Position numbers and translations under genes: made by a program
The notes under the pieces: generated by a model
The model's database searches: none
What the model was told of the DNA's origin: nothing
Seen by the model: the letters and a program-made list of their open reading frames with translations, nothing else
Shown: piece by piece, positions 1-8,211 of the stretch
How positions within the stretch are numbered: position 1 is the stretch's first letter
Layout: every line of letters starts with the position of its first letter
DNA from: JAICQM01 sp963781555
Lineage (GTDB): Bacteria > Chloroflexota > Limnocylindria > QHBO01
NCBI GenBank assembly: GCA_963781555.1
Contig: CAWAGB010000004.1
Location: 85,086 to 149,085, forward strand
Reading direction: 5' to 3'
Length of the DNA: 64,000 nt

Positions 1-1
1 C

Positions 2-1147
2 ATCACCCTCAAGCTGCTCACCTACCACCCGTCGGGCGCCATCGTCGCGGCGCCCACCACCTCGCTGCCGGAGACGATTGGCGGGGAACGCAACTGGGAC
101 TACCGCTTCACGTGGCTGCGCGACGCCTCGTTCACGTTATACGCGCTCAACACCATCGGCTATCGCGACGAGACCGATGCGTTCATGCGCTGGCTGACCC
201 GCGTGTGTGCCGACGAGCGGGATCCGCTGGTCCTCTACCGCGTCGACGGCGCGGTCGCCGGCCGCGAGCGCGAGCTGCCGCACCTGGCCGGCCATCGCGC
301 GTCGCGACCGGTGCGCATCGGGAATGGCGCGGCATGGCAGCGACAGCTCGACATCTACGGCGAGGTGCTCGATGCGGCATACCTCGACGCGCGCTCCGGC
401 GGGAGCGTCTCGGCTGCCGAGTGGCACCTCTTCGCCGCACTTGCCGATCTCGCCATGCGGCGCTGGCGGCGCGCCGACACCTCCATCTGGGAGGTGCGCG
501 GCGGGCACCGTCACTTCACCTACTCGAAGGTGATGTGCTGGGTCGCCCTCGACCGCGCGGTGCGGATCGCCCATCTGCTCGGCCGGGAGGACGAGGAGGC
601 AGCGCGCATCCGGGCGTGGCGGAAGGCGGCGGCGACGATCCGGCGCACCGTCATGCGCCGCGGACGGCGGGCGGACGGGGCCTTCACCCAGTCGTTCAGC
701 GACGACGCTGTCGACGCGTCGGCGCTGCTCTTCCCGATCGTCGGTTTCATCGACGGTCGGGCGCCGTCGGCGACCGCCACCCTGCGCGCGGTGGAAGGCG
801 AGCTGACCGATGGCACGGGCCTGATCCAGCGCTATCGGGCGGATGAGGAGGTCGAGGGCGTCGTGGGGCGCGAGGGCGCATTCCTCATCTGCTCCTTCTG
901 GCTATGCGACAACCTGGCCCTGCGGGGTGAGCTCCATGAGGCGCGCGAGCGCTTCGAGCGCCTGGCGGCCACGGCCAACGACCTGGGCCTGTTCAGCGAG
1001 GAGTGGGATGCGCCGACCGGCGAGATGCGCGGCAACTTCCCGCAGGCCTTCACCCATATCGCGCTCATCAGCAGCGCCCACAACCTGCAGCGGGCAGCGC
1101 GCGACGAGATGCGCGGGTCCGTCCGGCGCGAGGCGCCGGCCGACTAG
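2..1147 (+). CDS. Glycoside hydrolase family 15 protein (5' truncated by window edge)
   Basis: The frame is open from base 2, so only the C-terminal 381 residues are present. The first residues contain the GH15 signature region (GGERNWDYRFTWLRDASFTL), and near the C-terminus EEWD.PTGE..GNFPQAFTH is the typical end of the (alpha/alpha)6 barrel in trehalase/glucoamylase-like proteins. The family hydrolyses alpha-glucosidic bonds (trehalose, dextrins); the exact substrate cannot be read from the sequence. No signal peptide can be judged because the N-terminus is missing. The stop codon shares the CTAG tetranucleotide at 1144-1147 with the stop of the convergent Rieske gene. A role in alpha-glucan or trehalose turnover agrees with the phosphorylase gene at the other end of the window, but that link is inference. 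Confidence 0.9.
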   Translation: MTLKLLTYHPSGAIVAAPTTSLPETIGGERNWDYRFTWLRDASFTLYALNTIGYRDETDAFMRWLTRVCADERDPLVLYRVDGAVAGRERELPHLAGHRASRPVRIGNGAAWQRQLDIYGEVLDAAYLDARSGGSVSAAEWHLFAALADLAMRRWRRADTSIWEVRGGHRHFTYSKVMCWVALDRAVRIAHLLGREDEEAARIRAWRKAAATIRRTVMRRGRRADGAFTQSFSDDAVDASALLFPIVGFIDGRAPSATATLRAVEGELTDGTGLIQRYRADEEVEGVVGREGAFLICSFWLCDNLALRGELHEARERFERLAATANDLGLFSEEWDAPTGEMRGNFPQAFTHIALISSAHNLQRAARDEMRGSVRREAPAD

Positions 1148-1491
1148 CGGGCGAGGCTGCCGGTCAGCCCGATCTCGACCCAGCCGTCCTCGCTGAGCCG
1201 GACGGGGAACGTCTCCACCGAGTCGATGGCCGGCAGCACCACCGCCTCACCGGTGCGAATGTCGAAACAGCCGCCGTGCCACGCGCACACGAGCACCTCG
1301 TCGCGCGGGTCGAAGCCGGCCTCGGACAACGGGAAGTCGCGGTGCGAGCAGTTGTTCTGCACCGCGTAGAACGCCCCGAGATGGCGCACCAGCACCACCG
1401 GCGTCCCGTCGATCTCGACAGGGATCAGCTCGCCGTCGCGCAGCTCGTCGCCACGCAGCACGCGCGCGTAGCGGGTCGCGGTGGCGGTCAC
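1144..1491 (-). CDS. Rieske [2Fe-2S] domain protein
   Basis: This 115-residue protein is a single Rieske domain. The cluster ligands are visible as C-x-H (C48, H50) and C-x2-H (C69, H72, in CAWHGG), the pattern of Rieske ferredoxins such as those serving ring-hydroxylating dioxygenases or NirD-like subunits. There is no membrane anchor, so it is probably a soluble electron carrier. The GTG start overlaps the TGA of the upstream aldehyde dehydrogenase (GTGA), which indicates translational coupling and a shared mRNA. It probably delivers electrons to a partner oxygenase or serves a detoxification step with the dehydrogenase; no oxygenase is present nearby. The GTG start was chosen for the 4-base overlap. 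Confidence 0.88.
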   Translation of the reverse strand: MTATATRYARVLRGDELRDGELIPVEIDGTPVVLVRHLGAFYAVQNNCSHRDFPLSEAGFDPRDEVLVCAWHGGCFDIRTGEAVVLPAIDSVETFPVRLSEDGWVEIGLTGSLAR

Positions 1492-2931
1492 AGCGGGCGG
1501 GCGAAGGCCAGCAGGCGCGGCTCGGTCATGTCCTCGATGCTCCAGCGCAGCCCCTCGCGGCCGAGCCCCGAGTCCTTCACCCCGCCGTACGGCATCGGGT
1601 CGATGCGCCAGGTGGGGATGTCGTTGACGATCACGCCGCCCACCTCCAGCTCGTCGTGCGCGCGCAGCGTCCGCTCCAGCGAGGAGGTGAAGAGACCGCA
1701 CTGCAGGCCGAAGGCGGAGTTGTTGATCTCGCGCAGCGCGGCGTCGAAGTCGTCGACCGGGAAGAGGTTGACGACCGGCGCGAAGGCCTCCTCGCCACAG
1801 ATCCGCGACGCGCGATCCACGTCCACCAGGACCGTGGGTGGGTACGTGCGGCCGTCCGGAGTCCCACCGGCCAGGGCTCGTGCCCCGTCGGCCAGCGCCT
1901 CCTGCACCCACTCGTGCGTGCGGGCGACCGCCTTGTCGTCGACCATCGGTCCGAGGTCGGTCGCCGTATCCAGCGGATCCCCGACCTTCACCCCGCGCGT
2001 GCGCTCCACGAAGCGGCGCTCGAACTCGTCGTACACCTCGCGGACGACGTAGATGCGCTGGACGCTGATGCACACCTGTCCGGCGTAGGCGAACGAGCCG
2101 TACACCAGGCGCTCGACGGCCCAGTCGAGGTCCGCCGTCTCGTCCACGATCGCCCCCGCGTTCCCGCCCAGCTCCAGGACCACCTTCTTCTTGCCGGCCT
2201 CGGCCTTCATCTTCCAGCCGACCGATGGCGAGCCGGTGAAGCTGAGCAGCTTGAACCGATCGTCGGAGACCATCCGGTCGCCGGTGGGCCGGTCCATGGG
2301 CAGGATGCTGACGGCGCCCTTCGGCAGGTCCGTCTCGTCGATGAACTCGGCGATGCGGAGCATGACGAGCGGGTCCACGCTCGGCGGCTTGAGCACGATG
2401 CTGCAACCCGCGGCGATCGCCGGCGCCACCTTGTGCGCCGCCAGGTTGAGCGGGAAGTTGAAGGGGCTGATGCCCGCCACCGGCCCGATCGGGATAGCGC
2501 CGCACGATCCCGGAGCGGCCGCGGTTGGCGGCATTCCAGTCGAGCGGCAGCCACTCCCCGGTGATGCGGAGCGCCTCCTCGCCGGCGGTGCGGAAGGTGA
2601 GCGCGCCGCGGAGCACCTCGCCGCGGGCGTCCTTGACCGGCTTCCCGGACTCGCGACTCAGCAGGTCGGTCAGCTCGTCGGCGTGCTCGGTGATGCGGTC
2701 CGCCACGTGGACCAGCGCGTCCCGGCGCTCGTAGCTCGCCAGGCGCCGCGTGCTGTCGAAGGCGTGGACCGCCGCGACCGTAGCCCGCTCCAGCTCGTCG
2801 GCGCCCGCCTGGAACGTGGTCGCCACCAGCTCATCGGTCGCGGGGTTGCGCACCTCGAGCGGGGTCCCGGCCTCGACGAACTCGCCGGCGAGGTAGATGG
2901 GAACACTGGAAGCGCGGACCTCGGTCGTCAT
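1488..2931 (-). CDS. Aldehyde dehydrogenase family protein, interrupted by a one-base frameshift
   Basis: NAD(P)-dependent aldehyde dehydrogenase superfamily enzyme that oxidises an aldehyde to a carboxylate. Frame one runs from ATG 2931 through NPATDELVATT and GRSGIVRRY; the protein then continues in another frame as PIGPVAGISPFNFPLN. Removing one base from the GGG at 2491-2493 restores one 480-residue protein, the normal family length. Catalytic parts are intact after the shift: ELGGNA with the general-base Glu, and FAYAGQVCISVQR with the nucleophilic Cys. It resembles lactaldehyde/semialdehyde dehydrogenases, but I cannot assign a substrate. A TAGAAT box lies 7 bases before the ATG. It is the first gene of a unit with the Rieske gene. 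The frameshift may be a sequencing error or a real mutation. Confidence 0.85.
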
Positions 2932-2937
2932 CGGCGG

Positions 2938-2943
2938 ATTCTA
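2938..2943 (-). promoter_or_regulatory. -10 box for a leaderless ALDH transcript
   Basis: TAGAAT on the minus strand lies seven bases from the ATG at 2931 with no Shine-Dalgarno between. The spacing puts the likely transcription start on or next to the start codon. Confidence 0.5.
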
Positions 2944-3022
2944 CGACCACCGCTCCGCGACCGGCTCCGCGTGAACCCGACCGCCGTAGGCGCTGCCTGT
3001 GGGCGGCGCACGTGGCCCCCGC

Positions 3023-3053
3023 TTGACCTTGCAGGCACTGTAAGGTTTACGGT
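3023..3053 (+). promoter_or_regulatory. MerR-type operator-promoter
   Basis: ACCTTGCAG (3026-3034) and CTGTAAGGT (3038-3046) form a 9-base inverted repeat with one mismatch and a 3-base centre. It begins inside a TTGACC -35 box (3023-3028). A weak -10 (TACGGT, 3048-3053) follows with a 19-base spacer, the over-long spacing that MerR activators untwist. The predicted start of transcription falls on the A of the ATG at 3060. The operator most likely serves autoregulation of the MerR-ArsC gene. Confidence 0.75.
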
Positions 3054-3059
3054 GGCGCC

Positions 3060-3884
3060 ATGAACATCTCGGTGCTCGCCCGTCGCGCCGGCATCTCCCC
3101 GTCCGGCATTCGCTGGTACGAGGCGGCCGGCATCATCCCCCCGCCAGCGCGGCGATCCAATGGCTACCGCGTCTACACCGATGCCGACCTTGGCCGCCTG
3201 CGCCTCGTCCTCACCCTTCGACGACTCGGGCTCGCCGCGGCGGCCGCCGGGCGGCTGGCCGAACGGTGCGTCTCCGGCGGGGTCCTGGACGACGACCTCG
3301 GCGCAGTGCTGCACGAACAGCAACGGGCAATCGCCCGCCAGCGCGAGGAGCTCGAGCGTGCCGAGATCGAGCTTCGCGACCTCGAGACGACCATCGCCGC
3401 CGCGGGTGGCCGGCGACAGACACGGGTGCGGCCGATCAGTGTCCTCTTCATCTGCAACGGCAACTCGGCACGCAGCCAGATCGCGGAGGCACTGCTGGGC
3501 CGGCTCGGCGGCGACGCCGTCACGGCGCAGTCCGCCGGAACCGCTCCGAAGGCGCTCCATCCGCTGGCCGTCAGGGTGCTGGCGGAGATCGGGATCGACT
3601 GGAGCGCACGGAGGGCAAAATCAGTCGCCGAGCTCTCCGGCCGTCGGTTCGACTACGTCATCACCCTCTCGAACAGCGCGCGCGAGGCGTGCCCGCCGTT
3701 TCCGGGTCCCCATGGCTCGCTCCACTGGCACCTCGAGGACCCCGCTTCGGTGACCGGGGGCGAGGAGCAGCGCCTGGAGGCGTTTCGCGCCACGCGTGCC
3801 GAGCTGTCGCTGCGGCTTCGGCCATTCATCGAGATTGCCCGCCGCGCTGCGGGCCACATCCCGGCGGTCGGCGACCGCCCCTAG
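3060..3884 (+). CDS. MerR-family regulator fused to an ArsC-like low-molecular-weight phosphatase
   Basis: 274 residues with two domains. Residues 1-70 are a MerR winged HTH (ISVLARRAGISPSGIRWYE...GYRVYTDADL), and 80-115 form the antiparallel dimer helix (LHEQQRAIARQREELERAEI). Residues 127-262 are an LMW-PTP/arsenate-reductase fold with the phosphate loop C132-N-G-N-S-A-R138 and the general-acid motif around D227 in HLEDPA. Compared with thioredoxin-linked ArsC, the position of the first resolving Cys is Ser204 (VITLSNSAREAC) while C211 is kept. It may sense arsenate or another oxyanion through the enzyme domain and control its own promoter; that role is inferred from the fusion and the operator just upstream. 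No arsenite pump lies in the window. Transcription is probably leaderless, because no SD precedes the ATG. Confidence 0.88.
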   Translation: MNISVLARRAGISPSGIRWYEAAGIIPPPARRSNGYRVYTDADLGRLRLVLTLRRLGLAAAAAGRLAERCVSGGVLDDDLGAVLHEQQRAIARQREELERAEIELRDLETTIAAAGGRRQTRVRPISVLFICNGNSARSQIAEALLGRLGGDAVTAQSAGTAPKALHPLAVRVLAEIGIDWSARRAKSVAELSGRRFDYVITLSNSAREACPPFPGPHGSLHWHLEDPASVTGGEEQRLEAFRATRAELSLRLRPFIEIARRAAGHIPAVGDRP

Positions 3885-3897
3885 CAGGAGTACGACG

Positions 3898-4389
3898 ATG
3901 CAGCTTCCCTACACCGAACCACTGACCATCCGGACGCCCGGGGAGCGGGTCATTCCTGAGCCCCCGCGACGCGGCGAACCCGGCGGCGAGCCATGCGGCA
4001 TCTGCGATGGTGGCGCGACCGCGGCGGTCTGGGGTGACGAGCATTTCACCCTTCACCCCCCGGTCGGGGGTAGCCTCCCGGGCGTCGTGTGGCTCGCGAC
4101 CCGCGAGCACGTCGACTCCTTCATGGACCTCTCGCCGGAGGCCGCCGCGGCGTTCGGGCCGCTTGCCGCGCGCATCGAGCGCGCGATCCTGGGCCTCGGC
4201 GACGTCGGTCGGGTCCACCTCTACCGGTGGGGCGACGGCGGCGCGCACTTCCATGTGTGGTTCATGCCTCGGCCGCTCGGGATGCTGGAAGCGAAGAACT
4301 TCATGCTCCCGATGTGGGAGGACGTGCTGCCCAACGTGACCGACGCGAAGCTCCTCGCCGCCGCCGAGCGGATCGCCGCCGCACTGTGA
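3898..4389 (+). CDS. HIT-superfamily-like protein
   Basis: The protein is 163 residues. I chose the ATG at 3898 because AGGAG (3886-3890) lies seven bases upstream; upstream in-frame starts overlap the MerR-ArsC gene. An N-terminal CGIC pair may bind metal. The stretch GAHFHVWFMPRP resembles the HIT motif HxHxHxx, with Trp in place of the third His, so nucleotide-hydrolase activity is uncertain. Family members cleave or transfer nucleoside phosphates such as Ap4A. The gene lies 13 bases after the MerR-ArsC stop, and its TGA overlaps the GTG of the next gene, so the three probably form one operon. Confidence 0.7.
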   Translation: MQLPYTEPLTIRTPGERVIPEPPRRGEPGGEPCGICDGGATAAVWGDEHFTLHPPVGGSLPGVVWLATREHVDSFMDLSPEAAAAFGPLAARIERAILGLGDVGRVHLYRWGDGGAHFHVWFMPRPLGMLEAKNFMLPMWEDVLPNVTDAKLLAAAERIAAAL

Positions 4390-5639
4390 ACGCCCCACGC
4401 CTGGCGCGGCGGCTGGGCACGTTCGACGCCGTCGTCATCGGCCTGTCGTCGATGATCGGGGCGGGGGTCTTCGCCGCCTTCGCGCCGGCGGCCGCGGCGG
4501 CGGGCAGCGGCCTGCTCATCGGCCTGGGCCTGGCGGCGGTGGTTGCGTACGGCAACGCCATCTCGTCCGCACAGCTCGCCGCCCGCTACCCGGTCTCCGG
4601 CGGTGCCTACATCTACGGGCGTGAGCGCCTCGGTCCGTGGTGGGGCTTCGTCGCTGGGTGGGGCTTCGTGATCGGCAAGACTGCCTCGTGCGCCGCCATG
4701 GCGCTCACCGTGGCCGCGTATGCGCTGCCGGGCGGCGGCTGGGTGCAGCGCGGCGTCGCCATCCTGGTGGTCGTGGCGGTGACAGCCGTGAACCTGCGCG
4801 GGATCACGCGCACCGCTCGTACGGCGCGCTGGCTGGTGGGGGCCTCCCTCACGGCGCTCGCGCTCGTGGTCGCCGCGATCCTCGCGTCCGGCCGCGCCGA
4901 CGTCGGCAACCTCGCCGTCGGCGAGCTTCCCGGCGGTCCATATGGGGTGCTTCAGGCGGCGGGGCTCCTGTTCTTTGCGTTCGCCGGCTACGCGCGGATC
5001 GCCACCCTCGGCGAGGAAGTGAGCGACCCGACCCGGACGATCCCGCGCGCCATCCCGCTGGCCCTGGGCATGACAGTCGTCGTCTACTTCGCGGTCGGCG
5101 TGGCCGCGCTGGGTGGCCTCGGCGCCGCGCAGCTCGCCGCGTCGGATGCGCCCCTCGCCTCCGCGGTAGCAGCGGTCGGGGCGGCGTGGGCTCAACCGGT
5201 GGTACGAGCCGGCGCCGTGCTGGCGAGCCTTGGATCGTTGCTCGCCCTGGTCGCCGGGGTCGGACGAACCGTCCTGGCCATGGCGCGCGAGGGCGACCTG
5301 CCACGTGTCCTCGCCACGGTAGAGCGGCGGCGCAGCGTGCCGCACCACGCGGAGCTGGCCGTAGCCGCCGCGGTGATCGTCCTGGTTGCGCTCGCCGACC
5401 TGCGCGGCGCCATCGGGTTCAGCTCGTTCGGCGTGCTCACCTACTACGCCATCGCCAACGCCGCGGCGCTTACCCTCGCGCCGGAGGAGCGCCGCTGGCC
5501 ACGTGCCATCAGCGTCATCGGCCTGGCCGGCTGCGCCATCCTGGTGCCAACGCTCCCGATCGAGGCGGTAGTGGCGGGCTGCGCCATGTTCGGGGTCGGT
5601 CTGCTCCTGAGGGCCGCCCGGACGGTGTCCGCAGCGTGA
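4386..5639 (+). CDS. APC-family amino acid permease
   Basis: A 417-residue polytopic membrane protein with about 11-12 hydrophobic segments. The N-terminal helix carries the APC signature (VIGLSSMIGAGVFAAFAPA), followed by the TM2-TM3 motif SAQLAARYPVSGGAYIYGRERLG and an inner-loop EEVSDPTRTIPRAI. The family imports amino acids or polyamines by proton symport, or acts as an exchanger, in the cytoplasmic membrane. The substrate is unknown. The GTG start overlaps the HIT gene stop (GTGA), which argues for translational coupling. It could be unrelated to the arsenate-like regulator upstream beyond sharing the transcript. Confidence 0.9.
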   Translation: MNAPRLARRLGTFDAVVIGLSSMIGAGVFAAFAPAAAAAGSGLLIGLGLAAVVAYGNAISSAQLAARYPVSGGAYIYGRERLGPWWGFVAGWGFVIGKTASCAAMALTVAAYALPGGGWVQRGVAILVVVAVTAVNLRGITRTARTARWLVGASLTALALVVAAILASGRADVGNLAVGELPGGPYGVLQAAGLLFFAFAGYARIATLGEEVSDPTRTIPRAIPLALGMTVVVYFAVGVAALGGLGAAQLAASDAPLASAVAAVGAAWAQPVVRAGAVLASLGSLLALVAGVGRTVLAMAREGDLPRVLATVERRRSVPHHAELAVAAAVIVLVALADLRGAIGFSSFGVLTYYAIANAAALTLAPEERRWPRAISVIGLAGCAILVPTLPIEAVVAGCAMFGVGLLLRAARTVSAA

Positions 5640-5708
5640 CGGAATCGATGGCGCATCGGATCTGCCTCGCGGCAGACGCCAGACTGATCCCCTGCCCGCC
5701 GCTCCCCG

Positions 5709-5714
5709 TACCAT
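5709..5714 (+). promoter_or_regulatory. -10 box for the CruF-like gene
   Basis: TACCAT ends eight bases before the ATG at 5722. A purine run (GGGGAG) abuts the ATG too closely to act as a normal ribosome site. Confidence 0.4.
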
Positions 5715-5721
5715 CGGGGAG

Positions 5722-6645
5722 ATGCATCCTCTCTACGTCGGCCTCGAGGTGGGCGTGGCCGTCTTCTTCGTCGCATTCGCGCTCGTCGCGCTGCGCCGCG
5801 GCCGCCTACCGTTTCTCGAGCTGCTCAGCGCCGCCGCATTCGGGCTGTTGCTGGAGGAGGGCGACCAGCTCATCTTCCAGACGTACCACTACAGCCCCGA
5901 CTTCGTCCTGAGCCTGGACCGCGCGCCGCTGGCCATCGGTCTCACCTGGGCGCTCATCATCGCCGGCGCCATGCGCATCACCGATGCGCTGGGCGTGCGG
6001 CGCCGCTACGCGCCGTTCGTCGACAGCATCCTCGCCATCAGCCTGGATCTCGCCTTCGACGCTGTCGCCATCCGGATGGGGCTGTGGACGTGGCGCGACG
6101 TCGGCCCGGCCGAGGGCTGGTTCGGGGTGCCGGCCGGTAACTTCTACGCGTGGCTGTTCGTGACCCTCGCCTTCGCCCTGCTGAGCCGGTGGGTCCGCGA
6201 CGCGGCAGGCGGGCGGCCCGCGCTCGAGTGGCTGCAGCTGGTGGTACCCGTGCCCGCCTTCGCCATCCTCCTGCTCGGCCTGGTGCCGTTCACCGTGATC
6301 AAGCCGATCTTCGACAGCCAGCGCGGCGGCGGCCTGTGGCTCTTCGCCCTCACGTTGGTGATCTTCACGGCCATCGCGGCGTACGGCGTCTGGGGGCCGG
6401 ACCGCCATGAAGGCAACGGGGCGCGGATCGCGATGCTCGACCTGCGCGCCACGTTCCTGACCCGGCTTGCGATCCATGGCGTCTTCCTGGTCGCACTCCT
6501 CGCACTGGGACTGGCCACCGGTGAACCGATGCTGCTGGTCGTGGCGGTCGCGATGCTCGTCGCCGAGTGGCCGCTCGCGCGGTTGGCGCGGACACGCAGC
6601 GGCGCCGGGCCGGCAGGCGGCGCACACGACACAGCCGCATCCTGA
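5722..6645 (+). CDS. CruF-like (DUF422) integral membrane protein
   Basis: A 307-residue protein with about eight to nine predicted membrane segments. The segment EGWFGVPAGNFYAWLFV matches the conserved 'GVPxxNFxxWF' motif of carotenoid 1',2'-hydratases and bisanhydrobacterioruberin hydratases (CruF/CarC2, DUF422), and LAFDAVAIRMGLWTW is also typical of that family. This suggests a carotenoid or isoprenoid-modifying enzyme, but no other carotenoid gene lies nearby, so the substrate is open. The C-terminal third is less conserved and ends in a polar, Gly/Ala-rich tail. The gene appears to be its own unit. Confidence 0.7.
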   Translation: MHPLYVGLEVGVAVFFVAFALVALRRGRLPFLELLSAAAFGLLLEEGDQLIFQTYHYSPDFVLSLDRAPLAIGLTWALIIAGAMRITDALGVRRRYAPFVDSILAISLDLAFDAVAIRMGLWTWRDVGPAEGWFGVPAGNFYAWLFVTLAFALLSRWVRDAAGGRPALEWLQLVVPVPAFAILLLGLVPFTVIKPIFDSQRGGGLWLFALTLVIFTAIAAYGVWGPDRHEGNGARIAMLDLRATFLTRLAIHGVFLVALLALGLATGEPMLLVVAVAMLVAEWPLARLARTRSGAGPAGGAHDTAAS

Positions 6646-6728
6646 TTGCGTCGGTCGCTCGAACGGCAGACCGAAATGACGGTCCGGGTCCCCTGGCGCT
6701 GCCTCCGGCGAAAGACGCGGCCGGGCAG

Positions 6729-6734
6729 TATCGT
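6729..6734 (+). promoter_or_regulatory. -10 box for the M20 peptidase gene
   Basis: TATCGT ends ten bases before the ATG at 6744, and no Shine-Dalgarno sequence lies between. This fits a leaderless or near-leaderless transcript. Confidence 0.45.
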
Positions 6735-6743
6735 TCCGGGCAC

Positions 6744-8138
6744 ATGACCCTCGCCGTCTCCCCGGCCGATATCGACGCCTGCATCGAGCGGCTGCGCGAC
6801 CTCATCCGCATTCCAAGCGTCAACCCGCCTGACGGCGGCCCCGACGTGGCCGCCGGGCGCGACCCGCGGGGCGGCGAGACGGCGGTCGCCACCTACTGCG
6901 CCGACCTGCTGCGCGACGCGGGCATGCAGGCGGAAGTCCTGGAGGTTGCGACGGGCAGAGGGAGCTGCTTCGCGCGCCTTCCCGCAACGGTCAGAGACGC
7001 GGAGCCGCCATTGGTCCTCCTCTCGCACGTCGACGTCGTCCCGGTCGACGCGGACGCCTGGACGCGCGACCCCTTCGGCGGGGACCTGGTCGACGGCGTC
7101 ATCTGGGGCCGGGGCGCGGTCGACATGAAGGACATGCTGGCCATGGAGCTGGGCGTGATGCTGGCGCTCCATCGGTCGGGTGCGGAGCGCCGGCGCGACG
7201 TGATCCTGGCTGCGGTTGCCGACGAGGAGGCCGGTGGCGAGTTCGGCGCGCTGCATTGGGTGCGCAACCGCCCGGACCTGTTCGCGGCCACCGACGGACG
7301 CCCCGCCGCCGCCGCACTCAACGAGGTCGGCGGTTACCCGATCCACCTCGACGGGCGTCGCTACTACGCCATCCAGGTCGCGGAGAAGGGGATCGTCTGG
7401 ACGCGGATCGACGCGAGCGGGACGCCGGGCCACGGCAGCATGCCGCATGCCGACAACCCGACGGTCAAGCTGGCCCGTGCCGTCGCTCGACTCGCCGACA
7501 CGCCCAAGCCATTGCGCCTGACGCCCATCGTGCGCGGCTTCCTCACCGGCATGGGCCTCGACGAGGTCGTGGCCGCGGCGGAGCGCAACAACGAGGACGC
7601 CGTCGCCGAGGGACTCGGGAGCGCCGTCGCGGATCCGGTCATGCGCCGTTCGCTCGACGCGATGCTGCGCGACACGATCACCCCAACGGTGCTCCGCGCC
7701 GGCAAGAAGATGAATGTCATCCCGGGGTCCAGCGAGGCCGAGATCGACGTGCGGACGCTGCCCGGGACCGACCAGTCCGCGTTCCTCGCCCATCTCCAGG
7801 AGGTCGCCGGCGACGAGGTCCGGGTCAGCGCGGTCATGACCATGCCACCGGTCGAGGCGACGGCCGACGGCGAGCTGATGTCGTACATGGTCGGCGCGCT
7901 GCAGCGGGCTGACCCCGACGGCGTGCCACTGCCCATGATGATCACGCCCGGTACCGACGCCAAGGCACTCGCCCTGCTCGGCACACCGACGTACGGCTTC
8001 GCGCCGCTGCGTCTCGACGCGGAGACGCCGTTCCTGTCGCTCTTTCACGGCCACGACGAGCGTGTGCCCGCCGACGCGCTGGCATTCGGCCTCCCCGTGC
8101 TCGCCGAGGTGGTCGGTCGCTTCGTGATCCCCGACTGA
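6744..8138 (+). CDS. M20/M25/M40-family metallopeptidase
   Basis: A 464-residue zinc hydrolase of the acetylornithine deacetylase / succinyl-diaminopimelate desuccinylase / carboxypeptidase superfamily. Metal ligands and catalytic residues are visible: H95-x-D97 in LLSHVDVVP, bridging D127 in GRGAVDMKD, catalytic E161 and E162 in ADEEAGG, and the late His in SLFHGHDERV. A dimerisation domain sits in the middle (about residues 210-330). There is no signal peptide, so it is cytoplasmic. Substrate specificity (dipeptide, acyl-amino acid) cannot be assigned. The ATG was chosen over an upstream in-frame start because the family N-terminus begins just before RLRDLIRIPSVNPP and a -10 box precedes it. 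Confidence 0.9.
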   Translation: MTLAVSPADIDACIERLRDLIRIPSVNPPDGGPDVAAGRDPRGGETAVATYCADLLRDAGMQAEVLEVATGRGSCFARLPATVRDAEPPLVLLSHVDVVPVDADAWTRDPFGGDLVDGVIWGRGAVDMKDMLAMELGVMLALHRSGAERRRDVILAAVADEEAGGEFGALHWVRNRPDLFAATDGRPAAAALNEVGGYPIHLDGRRYYAIQVAEKGIVWTRIDASGTPGHGSMPHADNPTVKLARAVARLADTPKPLRLTPIVRGFLTGMGLDEVVAAAERNNEDAVAEGLGSAVADPVMRRSLDAMLRDTITPTVLRAGKKMNVIPGSSEAEIDVRTLPGTDQSAFLAHLQEVAGDEVRVSAVMTMPPVEATADGELMSYMVGALQRADPDGVPLPMMITPGTDAKALALLGTPTYGFAPLRLDAETPFLSLFHGHDERVPADALAFGLPVLAEVVGRFVIPD

Positions 8139-8178
8139 TCGGACCTGGTCCGGGCGCGACGTGCTCGCACTCGCCCGA

Positions 8179-8184
8179 TATACT
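8179..8184 (+). promoter_or_regulatory. -10 box for the fabD-fabF-fabF unit
   Basis: TATACT is a good -10 match located 28 bases before the fabD ATG at 8212. A short 5' leader of about 20 bases is expected. Confidence 0.5.
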
Positions 8185-8211
8185 CCGCGAGGGCACCCAC
8201 ACGCACGATTG

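Noticed and set aside
1144..2931. A 595-residue aldehyde dehydrogenase-Rieske fusion
   Set aside because: The middle third of that frame is out of phase with the conserved ALDH sequence; the ALDH stop and Rieske GTG overlap as GTGA.
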